64,000 bases of DNA from Bacillus sp. cl95 (GTDB lineage: Bacteria; Bacillota; Bacilli; Bacillales; Cytobacillaceae). The stretch covers positions 1 through 64,000 of the forward strand of contig NZ_FOYF01000001.1 in NCBI RefSeq assembly GCF_900115925.1, written 5' to 3'. The first letter of the stretch is position 1, and each line of letters starts with the position of its first letter. The position numbers and the translations under genes were made by a program. The notes under the pieces were generated by a model that did no database searches, was not told where the DNA came from, and was given only the letters and a program-made list of their open reading frames with translations. Shown here in pieces: positions 43,863-53,261 of the stretch.

Positions 43863-43891
43863 CAATTATATCGTATTATACGATGTAATTG
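43863..43891. promoter_or_regulatory. palindromic operator upstream of the MarR gene
   Basis: Arms CAATTATATCGTA and TACGATGTAATTG are complementary at 12 of 13 positions around a 3-bp centre. It lies 29-57 bp upstream of the marR start codon, where an autoregulatory operator is expected. Confidence 0.7.
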
Positions 43892-44004
43892 AAGAAAATA
43901 GGAAAATACTTTTATAAACAACTTGCCTCACTACTATCAGTGCAGCAAATTATTTCAAATTGAGTTAAAATAAGACTAATTCTGATAGTTTAGGAGTGAT
44001 AAAG

Positions 44005-45393
44005 TTGAAGACGCTTATTCGCGGTGAAAAAGTGAAATTATCCGACTTTACGCAAGCTTCCCTATTACAGGTGGAGGTAAAGGTTCAATCCAATCTTGAA
44101 GTGGACATTACTTGTTTCGGATTGAATGATGAGAAAAAATTAGTCGATGACCGATACATGATTTTTTACAACCAAACGGTCTCTCCTGCACAGGAAGTAA
44201 AATTGCTCTCACATCAAAGTGGTTCTGGAGTATTTACAATCGATACTTCCAAGCTCCCAGCATCCATTAACCACCTTGTATTCACAGCGACTATTGATGG
44301 CCAAGGCACAATGTCATCCATCAACAGTGGCACAATTACGCTAAGTGCAAACGGTCTGAACCTTTTTCAATACATATTTACAGGATTGGATTTTCAAAAT
44401 GAAAAAGCCATCATCATTTCGGAGATTTACCATAAGACGATTTGGCGAGCTTCTGCGGTAGGAAAAGGATTTGACGGAGGACTTGCTGCCTTGCTCAAGC
44501 ATTTTGGAGGAGTAGTTGCCGAAGAACAGCCAACACCCACTGTTGCACCGGTATCACAGACACCATCAGTCGCGCCACATGCACCAGTTATAAATCAGAA
44601 GAAAATTAACTTGGAAAAGAAAATGGAGCAAAAGGCTCCTAAAATCCTAGATTTATCAAAAAAGGCTAAAGTATCACTTGAAAAAGTCGGGCTGCAAAAC
44701 CATAATGCCAAGGTCGCCCTTTGCCTCGATATTTCGGGATCTATGTACAATCTATATAAATCTGGCAAAATCCAAGAATTTGCTGAAAGAATATTGGCAC
44801 TTGGTACTCGTTTTGATGATGACGGGTCAATCGATATTTTCCTTTTTGGACAAAATGCACATTATGCTGGTGACTTGTCGATAGACAATTTCAACGGCTT
44901 TGTTGGCCGCACAATTCAGAAATATCCCCTTGAAGGCGCAACCTATTACGGGAAAGTCATGAAAGAAATTCGCGAACATTATTTCGGTTCAGCTGCAAAA
45001 AGGCTAAAGCCTTTGGCGCGTCCCCTTCCTGTTTATGTCATGTTCGTGACTGACGGCGCCACTTTCGATGAAAATACGACAATCGCTCATATCCAGAATT
45101 CATCGTACGAGCCGATTTTTTGGCAATTCATGGCTATTGGTAAATCAAATAAAGATGTAAAAAAACGAAGGGGCTTATTCCAATCCCTTTTCCAATCTGA
45201 TTTCACATTCCTTGAAGAGCTCGATCAGCTCTCAGGAAGATACTTGGATAACGCCAATTTCTTTAGCGTCGAAGATCCCCGTTCCACCCCTGATGCTGAA
45301 TTGTATGATTTGTTAATGGAAGAATATCCCGGTTGGGTGAAACAAGCTAATGCTAAAGGACTTATACAGCCATCACCAGTAAGGACATATTAA
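44005..45393 (+). CDS. TerF-like protein: TerD domain plus von Willebrand A domain
   Basis: A 462-residue cytoplasmic protein. Residues ~1-175 form a TerD-like domain (LIRGEKVKLSDF, VDITCFGLNDEKKLVDD, YMIFYNQTVSP, calcium-binding stress fold). A Pro/Thr-rich linker (~180-205) and a helical segment follow. Residues ~225-430 form a VWA domain with MIDAS motif CLDISGSM, a Thr in GATYYGKV and an Asp in VTDGATFDE. TTG 44005 has AGGAG 8 nt upstream. No other ter genes surround it, so a stand-alone role is likely. A terminator (AATCCTCTC/GAGAGGATT) follows at 45401-45437. Confidence 0.85.
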   Translation: MKTLIRGEKVKLSDFTQASLLQVEVKVQSNLEVDITCFGLNDEKKLVDDRYMIFYNQTVSPAQEVKLLSHQSGSGVFTIDTSKLPASINHLVFTATIDGQGTMSSINSGTITLSANGLNLFQYIFTGLDFQNEKAIIISEIYHKTIWRASAVGKGFDGGLAALLKHFGGVVAEEQPTPTVAPVSQTPSVAPHAPVINQKKINLEKKMEQKAPKILDLSKKAKVSLEKVGLQNHNAKVALCLDISGSMYNLYKSGKIQEFAERILALGTRFDDDGSIDIFLFGQNAHYAGDLSIDNFNGFVGRTIQKYPLEGATYYGKVMKEIREHYFGSAAKRLKPLARPLPVYVMFVTDGATFDENTTIAHIQNSSYEPIFWQFMAIGKSNKDVKKRRGLFQSLFQSDFTFLEELDQLSGRYLDNANFFSVEDPRSTPDAELYDLLMEEYPGWVKQANAKGLIQPSPVRTY

Positions 45394-45462
45394 ACAGAGA
45401 AATCCTCTCATTTTTGAAAGAAAGAGAGGATTTTTCCATTTAAAATTAATTCTATCTACTCG

Positions 45463-45954
45463 TTAGAGTGTTGGTAATTTTCCCGTTAATACTACTCCAG
45501 CGGTAAGCGGGTCGTAAGTATTTAAAAGATTGATAGATTCTTCTTCTAAAATTCCACCAATATAATGATGAAGCCTATTCTTAATATATGGATTTGACTC
45601 GATAATTGTTGTCATATTCATATATTTATCCTCTACTGCAAAGACGACGTTTCGAATATTGCTCACTACAATGGTACTTAAACACATTACGCACGGTTCA
45701 ACCGTTGTATAAAGGATACACTCTCTAGAATGTTTCTTTAAGTAGGATGCACAATTAAAGATGGCATTCATTTCAGCATGTTCCACATGACTATCCATCG
45801 TTTTATAGCGATTAGAGCCTCGGCTGATTATTTTCCCATTATGGACGATGACACAACCGATGGGACGATCCCCACGATCCCCTGCTTCTTTCGCCTCTTT
45901 CAGTGCCTCTTTCATAAAAAGAAAATGGTCAACCCCATCAAGATTATCGATCAT
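45463..45954 (-). CDS. nucleoside/cytosine-type deaminase
   Basis: A 163-residue CDA-fold deaminase. Zinc site: HVEHAEMNAIF (HAE, His ligand and proton-shuttle Glu) and TTVEPCVMCLSTIV (PCxxC). The core GCVIVHNGKIISRGSNR is typical of the guanine/tRNA-adenosine/cytosine deaminase superfamily. ATG 45954 with AAGGAG 9 nt upstream is chosen over the open frame to 46020. The precise base substrate is unknown. Confidence 0.85.
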   Translation of the reverse strand: MIDNLDGVDHFLFMKEALKEAKEAGDRGDRPIGCVIVHNGKIISRGSNRYKTMDSHVEHAEMNAIFNCASYLKKHSRECILYTTVEPCVMCLSTIVVSNIRNVVFAVEDKYMNMTTIIESNPYIKNRLHHYIGGILEEESINLLNTYDPLTAGVVLTGKLPTL

Positions 45955-46025
45955 CTTAAAAGTCTCCTTGATCTTAATGTTTTCAAGGAATATTTTCCCA
46001 CAAAGAGGTTTTTTAGACAATACAA

Positions 46026-46056
46026 AAAAACAGACTCTACAAGAGAGTCTGTTTTG
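46026..46056. terminator. bidirectional terminator
   Basis: ACAGACTCT pairs with AGAGTCTGT around ACAAG with flanking A- and T-runs. It ends the cold-shock gene. Confidence 0.85.
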
Positions 46057-46067
46057 CTTATGCTATA

Positions 46068-46268
46068 TTAAGCTTTACGAACGTTAGTAGCTTGTGGTCC
46101 ACGTTGGCCTTGTTCTACTTCGAAAGTTACTGCTTGGCCTTCGTCAAGAGACTTGAAGCCTTCAGTTTGGATTGCTGAGAAGTGTACGAATACGTCGTCG
46201 CCAGCTTCGCGCTCGATGAATCCAAAACCTTTTTCTGCGTTAAACCATTTTACTTTACCTTGTTCCAT
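46068..46268 (-). CDS. csp: cold-shock protein, CspA family
   Basis: A 66-residue single OB-fold nucleic-acid-binding protein: [16 protein letters not shown] (RNP1) and DVFVHFSAI (RNP2), ending [15 protein letters not shown] 46268 has GGAGG 8 nt upstream. A long untranslated leader with no other gene (46269-46400) fits the cold-responsive leader of csp mRNAs, which is inference from the family. Confidence 0.93.
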   Translation of the reverse strand: MEQGKVKWFNAEKGFGFIEREAGDDVFVHFSAIQTEGFKSLDEGQAVTFEVEQGQRGPQATNVRKA

Positions 46269-46550
46269 GTGTGTTTCCTCCTGCGTGTGCTGTGCACACA
46301 TTGTATTACTATCCTTGCTGTAAGCATCAAGACGAAAAGCGTTAACACTTAACAATCCGTACCGAACAAACAAAAATAATTCTTACTTAGAATAACAGAG
46401 ATTCTGCAATTATGCAATAGGGACGAAAGTTACAATACCCATCCACCCTACAAACAATACCTTATTTGCTCTGTGTTTTTTCCTGTCTTTGGTTGTGATC
46501 GTTTTTACATCAACTATAATAGAAGTAATAAATGTTTTGGAGGAACCCAG

Positions 46551-46814
46551 ATGAAGAAATATAAAAATTGCCAAAGTTGTGGAATGCCTTTATCAAGAGA
46601 CGAAAAAGGCGGCGGTACAGAAATGGACGGAACCAAGAGTTCTGTGTATTGTAGCCATTGTTATGAAGGCGGTGTTTTTACATTACCTGATATCACAGCC
46701 ACTCAAATGAAAGAAAAGGTAAGTGAAAAGTTAACGGAATTTAAAATCCCTAAGTTCCTTCACGGATTTTTCACTCGAGGCATACCGAATCTTGAAAGGT
46801 GGAAAAAATCTTAA
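46551..46814 (+). CDS. small zinc-ribbon protein
   Basis: An 87-residue protein with four paired cysteines: NCQSCGMPL and YCSHCYEGG, a zinc ribbon, followed by a helical tail KEKVSEKLTEFKIPKFLHGFFTRGIPNLERW. GGAGG lies 7 nt before ATG 46551. It resembles putative zinc-ribbon domain proteins seen in many Firmicutes. Function unknown. Confidence 0.8.
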   Translation: MKKYKNCQSCGMPLSRDEKGGGTEMDGTKSSVYCSHCYEGGVFTLPDITATQMKEKVSEKLTEFKIPKFLHGFFTRGIPNLERWKKS

Positions 46815-47022
46815 ATTTCGAAACGCTTAACACTCAAAGCTCCTATACTGTATCAATGGACTCATTCATATATGAGTCTTTTTATTCATTAATACAGATA
46901 TTTATAAATAAAAATGAATTATTATTATTTACCACTACCCATTTGTATCAATGCATGATATATTTTTGACAATGTCACAAATTGTCGACGAAGCTTCTAT
47001 ACCAATACGTTCAAGCAGGTGT

Positions 47023-48108
47023 GTCATGGTGGATATGAGGAATTTATTGAAGGTTGTATGGACGATTTTAGGAGTAGGTATTTTTACACTCGTGTCTGTC
47101 ACCTATTTTATCGTGCATTACTTTAGTACTAATTACTATCTTCTGCTTGGGGTTCTTACCCTCGGCTTTCTTCCGTATACCTTGTTCCATCGCTTTTTAA
47201 AGAAAGACATGCAGCATTTGCTATTCATGTTCAATGTAACCTTAATTGTTGGATTACTGTTTTATATTGCGCCTTATCTTGAATTTAAGATCTTTTTCTT
47301 TACGACGATCTTTGCGGTTATATTTAAAAAGAAATTCTATTTCTTCTATACATATCTTTCATCAGTCCTTACTTATTTGCTCGTTTTCGCTGTTCTCCCT
47401 GATTTGAAACTAGATTCGTTCGAGACCGCAGTGAATTTCTGCATCTTCCTTGCTTATGTCATCATCCTCTATTACGTTTCATTGGTCATGATGAGATATG
47501 AAAAGAAAGACAGTTTATACACCAAAACGGCACAGGCCCTCATTATCGCTATTGAAGCGAAGGATAAATATACACAAGGTCATTCCATTCGCGTTTCGGA
47601 TTATGCCGTTTCTATTGGTCGTTGTATGAAAGAAGCTGGCTATAAGATTGAATTAGATACGTTAAAAGTCGCTGCCCTTCTACATGATATTGGTAAAATA
47701 AATATTCCTTCGAAAATTCTTGAAAAAGAAGGTTCCCTCACTGATCAGGAATATAATACGATTAAGAAACATCCAGTGTACGGTTATGAGACAGCAAAGG
47801 ATATGGGCTTTCAGCAGGATATACTTGAAGCCATCCTTTATCATCATGAAAGAATAGACGGCACAGGCTATCCAAATCGTCTTGTTGATAAGGAAATCCC
47901 TTTATTTGCTAAAATCATTGCAATTGCTGACACTTTCGATGCTCTAACATCCAATCGGCCCTATCGCGCAGCTTTTTCGCCTGAAGCCGCTAGAGAAATC
48001 ATCCTTGAAAATGCAGGGAAACAATTCGACGAACATATTGCGGTCTATTTCAAGGAATCCTATCCCTATTTTTTAAAAATGTTGAACAAATCTAACCGAA
48101 TAGCATAG
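47023..48108 (+). CDS. HD-GYP domain membrane protein (putative c-di-GMP phosphodiesterase)
   Basis: About 361 residues. The N-terminal ~170 residues hold five to six transmembrane helices. The C-terminal HD-GYP domain has AALLHDIGKINIP (HD), HPVYGYE, ILYHHERIDGTGYP (HHE...GTGYP) and IADTFDALTSNRPYR. Such enzymes hydrolyse cyclic di-GMP; the GYP motif reads GTGYP, as required. The start MVDMRN at 47023 is a best guess, since the open frame reaches 46951 without a clear ribosome-binding site. A terminator (GGACACTCAG/CTGAGTGTCC) follows at 48116-48150. Confidence 0.85.
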   Translation, partial: VMVDMRNLLKVVWTILGVGIFTLVSVTYFIVHYFSTNYYLLLGVLTLGFLPYTLFHRFLKKDMQHLLFMFNVTLIVGLLFYIAPYLEFKIFFFTTIFAVIFKKKFYFFYTYLSSVLTYLLVFAVLPDLKLDSFETAVNFCIFLAYVIILYYVSLVMMRYEKKDSLYTKTAQALIIAIEAKDKYTQGHSIRVSDYAVSIGRCMKEAGYKIELDTLKVAALLHDIGKINIPSKILEKEGSLTDQEYNTIKKHPVYGYETAKDMGFQQDILEAILYHHERIDGTGYPNRLVDKEIPLFAKIIAIADTFDALTSNRPYRAAFSPEAAREIILENAGKQFDEHIAVYFKESYPYFLKMLNKSNRIA

Positions 48109-48159
48109 AACGGAAAAGGACACTCAGATCAAGGCTGAGTGTCCTTTTAGATATTCACT

Positions 48160-49965
48160 TCAAAACATCTTCCTAACCTTATCAGCTCGTTCTATTAGTC
48201 CATCTAATACTTTCTTCAACTCAATGCTTACATGTGATTGATCAAAGCCCGGAGTAAATTCGAGCAGACGCACTTTGTGATCCTTATCATAGATAATATG
48301 AGCAGTTGAAGCGCGAGCCGGGAATAGCGCCCAAACCTCTTGGACAGGATTAATGAAACGAATTAACGGATGGTCTTCATTATCTCCCCCGAACAAATAT
48401 CGAGAATGGAGATGGTCAGCATAACTGATAAGCTGTCGCATTGTCTTATGCGGCTGATTCGTCAAGAAGAGGTTCTGATCCCATATATATCTTAATGGAC
48501 GGTACTTAAAATCAATAATTAAGCTACCAACATAGACCTCTTTTTTGTATACATCCAGCCTTGTATCCGGACATGTATTTGTACCTCTCGTGAACAAAGG
48601 TTTCATTCTATTCGATGCATCGCTTTTTGTAGGAAGTAGTTCTTCATAAACGAGTTGAAGTTTCCAATCTTCTTTGATGAACTCAATCGAAGTACCAGTA
48701 GGCAAGGACCTAGTTAAAGAACTACTACTTGATGGCTGATCATCAAAGATCCATCCTCTGACTGGGGTAAAGCCGTGTTCATCATTGGAAAGCAACTTTA
48801 TGAATTTGATGAATCCCCATATTTCATACAATTTGTCTGTTCGTTTCCACTGATAAGCATAAGAGTGTTCCAACTTCTGATTTTTCTCTTCGTTTTCAAG
48901 CTCACGATAAAGCTGAAATAAAGCTCGATATCGTGAATCACTATGCATGACATGTGGAATGGATGTGTTAGTAGCCGAATGCTCTTTTACTTGGTCATAC
49001 CAAGGAGCAGTCTTTATCCAATAGAATGCACCGCGCATTTTCTTGGCCATCTCAGCTAAATTTTCTAATTCTGAAAGGGTTCGTCTTTTTTCTAGTTCCG
49101 AACGAAAGATTCCTTTCGATTTTTCCGTTAATAGCTCTCTATTTAAACGGTCAACCGCTTCTATAAAAATAGACAACTTTTGTGATACGCTACTGATGAT
49201 TTTTTTTACAAAACGATTTTCTGGCAAGTCATAAATCAGAGTACATTCAGGAGACTTCACCTTATGATGGTTTCCTGGATTCATCAGTCTCTGCTGTAAC
49301 GATTTCCCATCCATATTTCTCGATTTGCCAGCTGGTACTAGTACATATTCCTTTGTAATCCTATAGTTAACCTTCCGAAATAAATCTGTCAGAGCAGCCA
49401 TTACGGAAGGAAAGCGTTCTCTCATTGTGGCGAACTGCTCTAGCATACTTTGCGGAATAGCCTGTCCACTAGAGCCCATTCCTGTTTTTTTCATCAATAG
49501 ATCTTGTGCAAGACCTCGTAATTCCTGCTCTACCTCATTCTTCATGATTTCTAATTGGGTGTCCAACATTTGCTTGGGAGATATTTTGACCCAGCTATAC
49601 CATGTTTTGTTTCCTAAGATGACCATCAAACGATAAAACCCAGGGATTAAAGGATAACATTCTTGTGTAGTGGAAAAGAGAGTCAATGCTTCAAGTGACG
49701 GTTCCAAGTATGACTCTCCACGTTCATCCATCTTCATTGTCTGTTCAGGCAGAACCTCGATGGCATCAAAATACAATCTCAATTCAGGAATATGCGAATA
49801 AAAAGTCAGAGACGTTTCAAAGTTTTCGATTATCTCCGTATGCTTGTCTTCCATCTTTTCATAAAATTCAGCTTCATTGTCAAAAAAATTCTTAATCGGA
49901 AAAACATAATCCTGCCCTTGCCTTTTCTGTATAAAACCGATTTCAAAATCAGACTGTGTAACCAT
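48160..49965 (-). CDS. McrC-like protein: DUF2357 plus PD-(D/E)XK nuclease
   Basis: A 601-residue protein. The N-terminal half matches the DUF2357 layout of McrC-type partners. The C-terminal part holds a PD-(D/E)XK nuclease core, CPDTRLDVY then GSLIIDFKYR with the DxK catalytic pair. It ends in a helical region with HIIYDKDHKVRLLEF. It overlaps the McrB-like gene by 17 bp, a tight operon. It should supply the cleavage activity of a modification-dependent (type IV) restriction complex. Confidence 0.85.
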   Translation of the reverse strand: MVTQSDFEIGFIQKRQGQDYVFPIKNFFDNEAEFYEKMEDKHTEIIENFETSLTFYSHIPELRLYFDAIEVLPEQTMKMDERGESYLEPSLEALTLFSTTQECYPLIPGFYRLMVILGNKTWYSWVKISPKQMLDTQLEIMKNEVEQELRGLAQDLLMKKTGMGSSGQAIPQSMLEQFATMRERFPSVMAALTDLFRKVNYRITKEYVLVPAGKSRNMDGKSLQQRLMNPGNHHKVKSPECTLIYDLPENRFVKKIISSVSQKLSIFIEAVDRLNRELLTEKSKGIFRSELEKRRTLSELENLAEMAKKMRGAFYWIKTAPWYDQVKEHSATNTSIPHVMHSDSRYRALFQLYRELENEEKNQKLEHSYAYQWKRTDKLYEIWGFIKFIKLLSNDEHGFTPVRGWIFDDQPSSSSSLTRSLPTGTSIEFIKEDWKLQLVYEELLPTKSDASNRMKPLFTRGTNTCPDTRLDVYKKEVYVGSLIIDFKYRPLRYIWDQNLFLTNQPHKTMRQLISYADHLHSRYLFGGDNEDHPLIRFINPVQEVWALFPARASTAHIIYDKDHKVRLLEFTPGFDQSHVSIELKKVLDGLIERADKVRKMF

Positions 49966-51934
49966 TGATTCTCAACTCTTTCGCCTTATGAAGAAGAACT
50001 TTACGCGTTTCTTTAAATTCGGATAAGCTAGCATAGCGGTCAAGAATGTCAGCAAGTCTACTTTCGTATACAAAATCTCTACCATCTTCGTACATGCCTA
50101 TTAATCTTCTTAACTGTTCCTCAGATCCTCTTACTTTTGTAAGGATTCGTTGGACCAATTGCAGATCTAAAGCATCCTTGCGAGATAGAAAATCGTTTTC
50201 AGGGAGATTCTTTAGGTACTTATCAATTTGTCTGACGATTCGTGGTCCAGCACCAAGATTCTGGCTGACTTGCTGAAGTTCCATATGAATGTCCCAAAGT
50301 AAGCTTAACTCCCCTTCAGACAACTCAATTTCACCTTTTCCTCTTCTAAGACTTTCAAATAGTTCAAAGGAAATTTGATCATCTGTCGTTTCAGTTTGAT
50401 CCTGTCCGTTGTCTGTAGCGGGTAGCTGCCTTAATTTCGTAAATGGCATAACTTTTAAGCTGATGACATTTGCACGGTCCAAAACTTTGTCTGAAAAATG
50501 ATATGTGGACTCATCTAGATTGACGGTACCGACAAATATAACATTATCACCAATAGGAATGGACGGTGGATATTGTTCTGAGTTGTCTAAAAAGCTTGTA
50601 AGTTCTTCATTATATAAGCGAATGGCTTTTTTAGGTCCTTGTTCCATTTCAAGTACGGACAGAAACTGAGAAAAATAATGTTCCACTCTCGCTAAATTCA
50701 TTTCGTCGAAACAAATGACATACATTTTATCCTGATTGTCATTAGCTCTTAAAAGAATATTTACGAGACCGGAATCACCTTGTCGATACAGCTTGTTCAT
50801 CGTGTCTGCATATCCTAGTAAATCACCATCATCCGTCCAGGAAGGCCTTACTGCAACAAAAGCCAACTGTTTACCCAATCCTAGTGCCTTACCATATGCC
50901 TGTACGAGTTTCGATTTTCCCGTACCACTCATACCAGCTAAAATGACTAGATTCGAAGACTTCATCGCAGTGTGGAAATTATATAGATCTCTTTGGTCAT
51001 AAACGAGCCCTAGGTCCTGTGTACTTTCATAAAAGCGTTGCATAAGCATTTCTTCTGAAACATCCTCAAGAGACCCCATATTCGTCACTCTTGGCTTAGG
51101 CTTGACGATGGTTTTTTCGAGTACCGCCACAGCAGCTTCTTCACTTGCCAATCTTCTTACTTGAACTGATTTTTCTTGAATCTCCATAAAGAGGTCTAAC
51201 GAATCTGCAGCAGAAATCATACCTGACAAATAAGAGTAAATCTCCCTCGTTACGTATAAGATATTGTCCTTTTCGTAACAGTCATCGATCCACTCATCTT
51301 TGAAATGGGCCGCTTTAAGCTTCTTTCTAGTACTGAAACTAAATCCACCGTGTGCGTAATGATGACGGCTGAATTCACCAAGTACTGTAAATTCGTATTC
51401 AGCATCTTTCCAAATGACATATTCTGGCGTATCATTTACTTCATTTGCAATATTATCAATGCGTCCTACCGGCTTTTTCGATTGTAGCTTTTTTACAAAG
51501 TCGCTAAATTGAAGACCATGGACTTCATTACTGAAAATCGGAAGCGGAATCAAATCTCTCCCATCAAAACTTTCGGATTTTTGCAATAACCGCAATTCAC
51601 TACCCGAGTATACTTCACTATGATCGTAAAGCATCTTCCTCTGGGGTTTGAACACAATAAGGTTGTCACCTAGGAAGTCTCTCAGAGCTTTGCTTCGTTC
51701 CTGTCTTGTTGCTTCTATATCATCTTCAAATCCCCATTTTGCCAAATCGGTTCCGTAACAAGTAACAAGCTTAACGTCAGGAAAACTTTTTGGTGTTTGA
51801 GAAACGATTTTAACGGAAAATTGCATGATATTTTGGCTGTTTGGATAAATCGATTCTTTGTCGATCGTTTTTATGACGTATTCATCTGTCGGCAACACAC
51901 CGATCAAATCTATGTTCCAGTTCTTTGTGCTCAA
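49949..51934 (-). CDS. McrB-like AAA+ NTPase
   Basis: A 661-residue protein. Residues ~1-280 are an uncharacterised N-terminal part, a likely target-recognition module. The McrB-type NTPase follows: Walker A AGMSGTGKSKLVQ (residues ~333-345), Walker B and signature YVICFDEMNLARVEHYFSQFL (~405-425), sensor FVGTVNLDEST, and VLDRANVI. The MNLARVEHYFS and NLDEST features place it with McrB rather than MoxR or dynein AAA proteins. GTP or ATP preference cannot be read. It is encoded between the coiled-coil and nuclease partners with a 7-bp gap upstream. Confidence 0.87.
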   Translation of the reverse strand: MSTKNWNIDLIGVLPTDEYVIKTIDKESIYPNSQNIMQFSVKIVSQTPKSFPDVKLVTCYGTDLAKWGFEDDIEATRQERSKALRDFLGDNLIVFKPQRKMLYDHSEVYSGSELRLLQKSESFDGRDLIPLPIFSNEVHGLQFSDFVKKLQSKKPVGRIDNIANEVNDTPEYVIWKDAEYEFTVLGEFSRHHYAHGGFSFSTRKKLKAAHFKDEWIDDCYEKDNILYVTREIYSYLSGMISAADSLDLFMEIQEKSVQVRRLASEEAAVAVLEKTIVKPKPRVTNMGSLEDVSEEMLMQRFYESTQDLGLVYDQRDLYNFHTAMKSSNLVILAGMSGTGKSKLVQAYGKALGLGKQLAFVAVRPSWTDDGDLLGYADTMNKLYRQGDSGLVNILLRANDNQDKMYVICFDEMNLARVEHYFSQFLSVLEMEQGPKKAIRLYNEELTSFLDNSEQYPPSIPIGDNVIFVGTVNLDESTYHFSDKVLDRANVISLKVMPFTKLRQLPATDNGQDQTETTDDQISFELFESLRRGKGEIELSEGELSLLWDIHMELQQVSQNLGAGPRIVRQIDKYLKNLPENDFLSRKDALDLQLVQRILTKVRGSEEQLRRLIGMYEDGRDFVYESRLADILDRYASLSEFKETRKVLLHKAKELRINGYTV

Positions 51935-51941
51935 ATCGATC

Positions 51942-53138
51942 CTATCCTTTCAACATAAAATTCTCTAAATCTACGAATGTAGCAAATTCGCGAAGTGTTT
52001 TATCGCTATAAGCACTCTTTATTCTCCTTTGTGCTTTGATTGGCGTCCTATATGTGAGCAACCAGATCTGTTCTGTTTGTTCAAACAATCCAGTATGGAT
52101 TTGATTCTCCACCTCGTTTGCATCAACGATAACCAAATCATAGTCACCATTTTGATTTACTTTGGTATTTTTCGGATTACCCACAATGGCAATTTTTGTT
52201 TTACCACTATGAATTTTCGTTTTTGATTGGGACTTCATTTCATCATTTTGTTCTTCCAACGGCTGATTTCCAGCTTTTCTTAAATGAAGACACAAAGCGT
52301 GAAGTCGTGATATTTCTGCATCTTTCTCTTTCAGCGTGTTTTTCAACTGTTCGACCTCATTTTTTAATGAGGTATTTTCAAGTTGTAGCGTTTCTTTTGT
52401 TTTCTTCAAACTCTCTTTTTCAGACAAGAAGGATTGTTTCTCTTTATTTAAAGCTGACGTTTCGGCCGCCAGTTTACCATTTTCGGTTTTTAGTTGGTGG
52501 AGTTCGAGATTTAGCGTCTTTTTCTCTTCTTTCCACTGTTTTTTTAGCTTTTCATTCGTTTCTTTATCCTGCAAGCTAGTGGCTTTCATACTCTCATTTT
52601 TTTGCTCAGCTTTTTTTAACTTTTTTTCAAGACTCTTCATTTGAGTTTGTGCGGCTTTGAGATTTTTCGTTTCAAGAATGGTCGATGAATCTTCTTCAAA
52701 GGATTTTACCCCTTCCCCCTCATTTTCTTCGTATTTTTTCTCAAGCACATCAAGAGTTCCTTCATTACTTAGATGGGAGTAGATTTCAATTGCTTTGTCT
52801 ATATGTTCCGCATGTTCTCCTGATAGTAAAATGAGAATAAGTGCAGAAGGCTTTATTTCCGTTTCAACAAGAGTAAGTAACTCCTCTACAGATTTATCTC
52901 TATATCCCTTCAGTTCATCAGCTTCATCTGAAAAGGGATCATAATAGTCCTTTAATGTACTCATATTCTTTGAGTTAACGAGTGCGGAAATGAGTCTCGG
53001 CCTTAGTATTTTAAAGTTATGTTGGACACTAATTTGGCGAAATCCCGGCACTTTAATACCCGATACACGACCCAACTCTGCGATACTCTCATCAGAAAAC
53101 TTTTCCAATATCCATTTCCAAACCTGCTTTTCATCCAT
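51942..53138 (-). CDS. coiled-coil partner of the McrBC-like system
   Basis: A 398-residue protein from MDEKQVWKWILEKF (GGAGG 8 nt upstream). Residues ~1-130 form a helical domain (GRVSGIKVPGFRQISVQHNF). About 145-295 is a long Lys/Glu/Leu coiled coil with regular heptads. The C-terminal ~90 residues look like an alpha/beta, DUF2325-like nucleotide- or ligand-binding fold (TKIAIVGNPKNTK, DYDLVIVDANEVE, IWLLTYRTPIKA). It is the first gene of the operon and has no known catalytic motif, so it is probably a sensor or scaffold. Coiled-coil proteins next to McrBC-like genes are known from the CoCoNuT class. Confidence 0.7.
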   Translation of the reverse strand: MDEKQVWKWILEKFSDESIAELGRVSGIKVPGFRQISVQHNFKILRPRLISALVNSKNMSTLKDYYDPFSDEADELKGYRDKSVEELLTLVETEIKPSALILILLSGEHAEHIDKAIEIYSHLSNEGTLDVLEKKYEENEGEGVKSFEEDSSTILETKNLKAAQTQMKSLEKKLKKAEQKNESMKATSLQDKETNEKLKKQWKEEKKTLNLELHQLKTENGKLAAETSALNKEKQSFLSEKESLKKTKETLQLENTSLKNEVEQLKNTLKEKDAEISRLHALCLHLRKAGNQPLEEQNDEMKSQSKTKIHSGKTKIAIVGNPKNTKVNQNGDYDLVIVDANEVENQIHTGLFEQTEQIWLLTYRTPIKAQRRIKSAYSDKTLREFATFVDLENFMLKG

Positions 53139-53261
53139 TCTTATTTCCTCCTTTTTTGAAGGTGCCACGAACCTCAGTTGCCTGGCACCTTAGTTGTGCT
53201 ATAATGGATTATCACTACAACAAAGTGAGTGATTTACCGAAATTAGGGAGCGATACTATTT

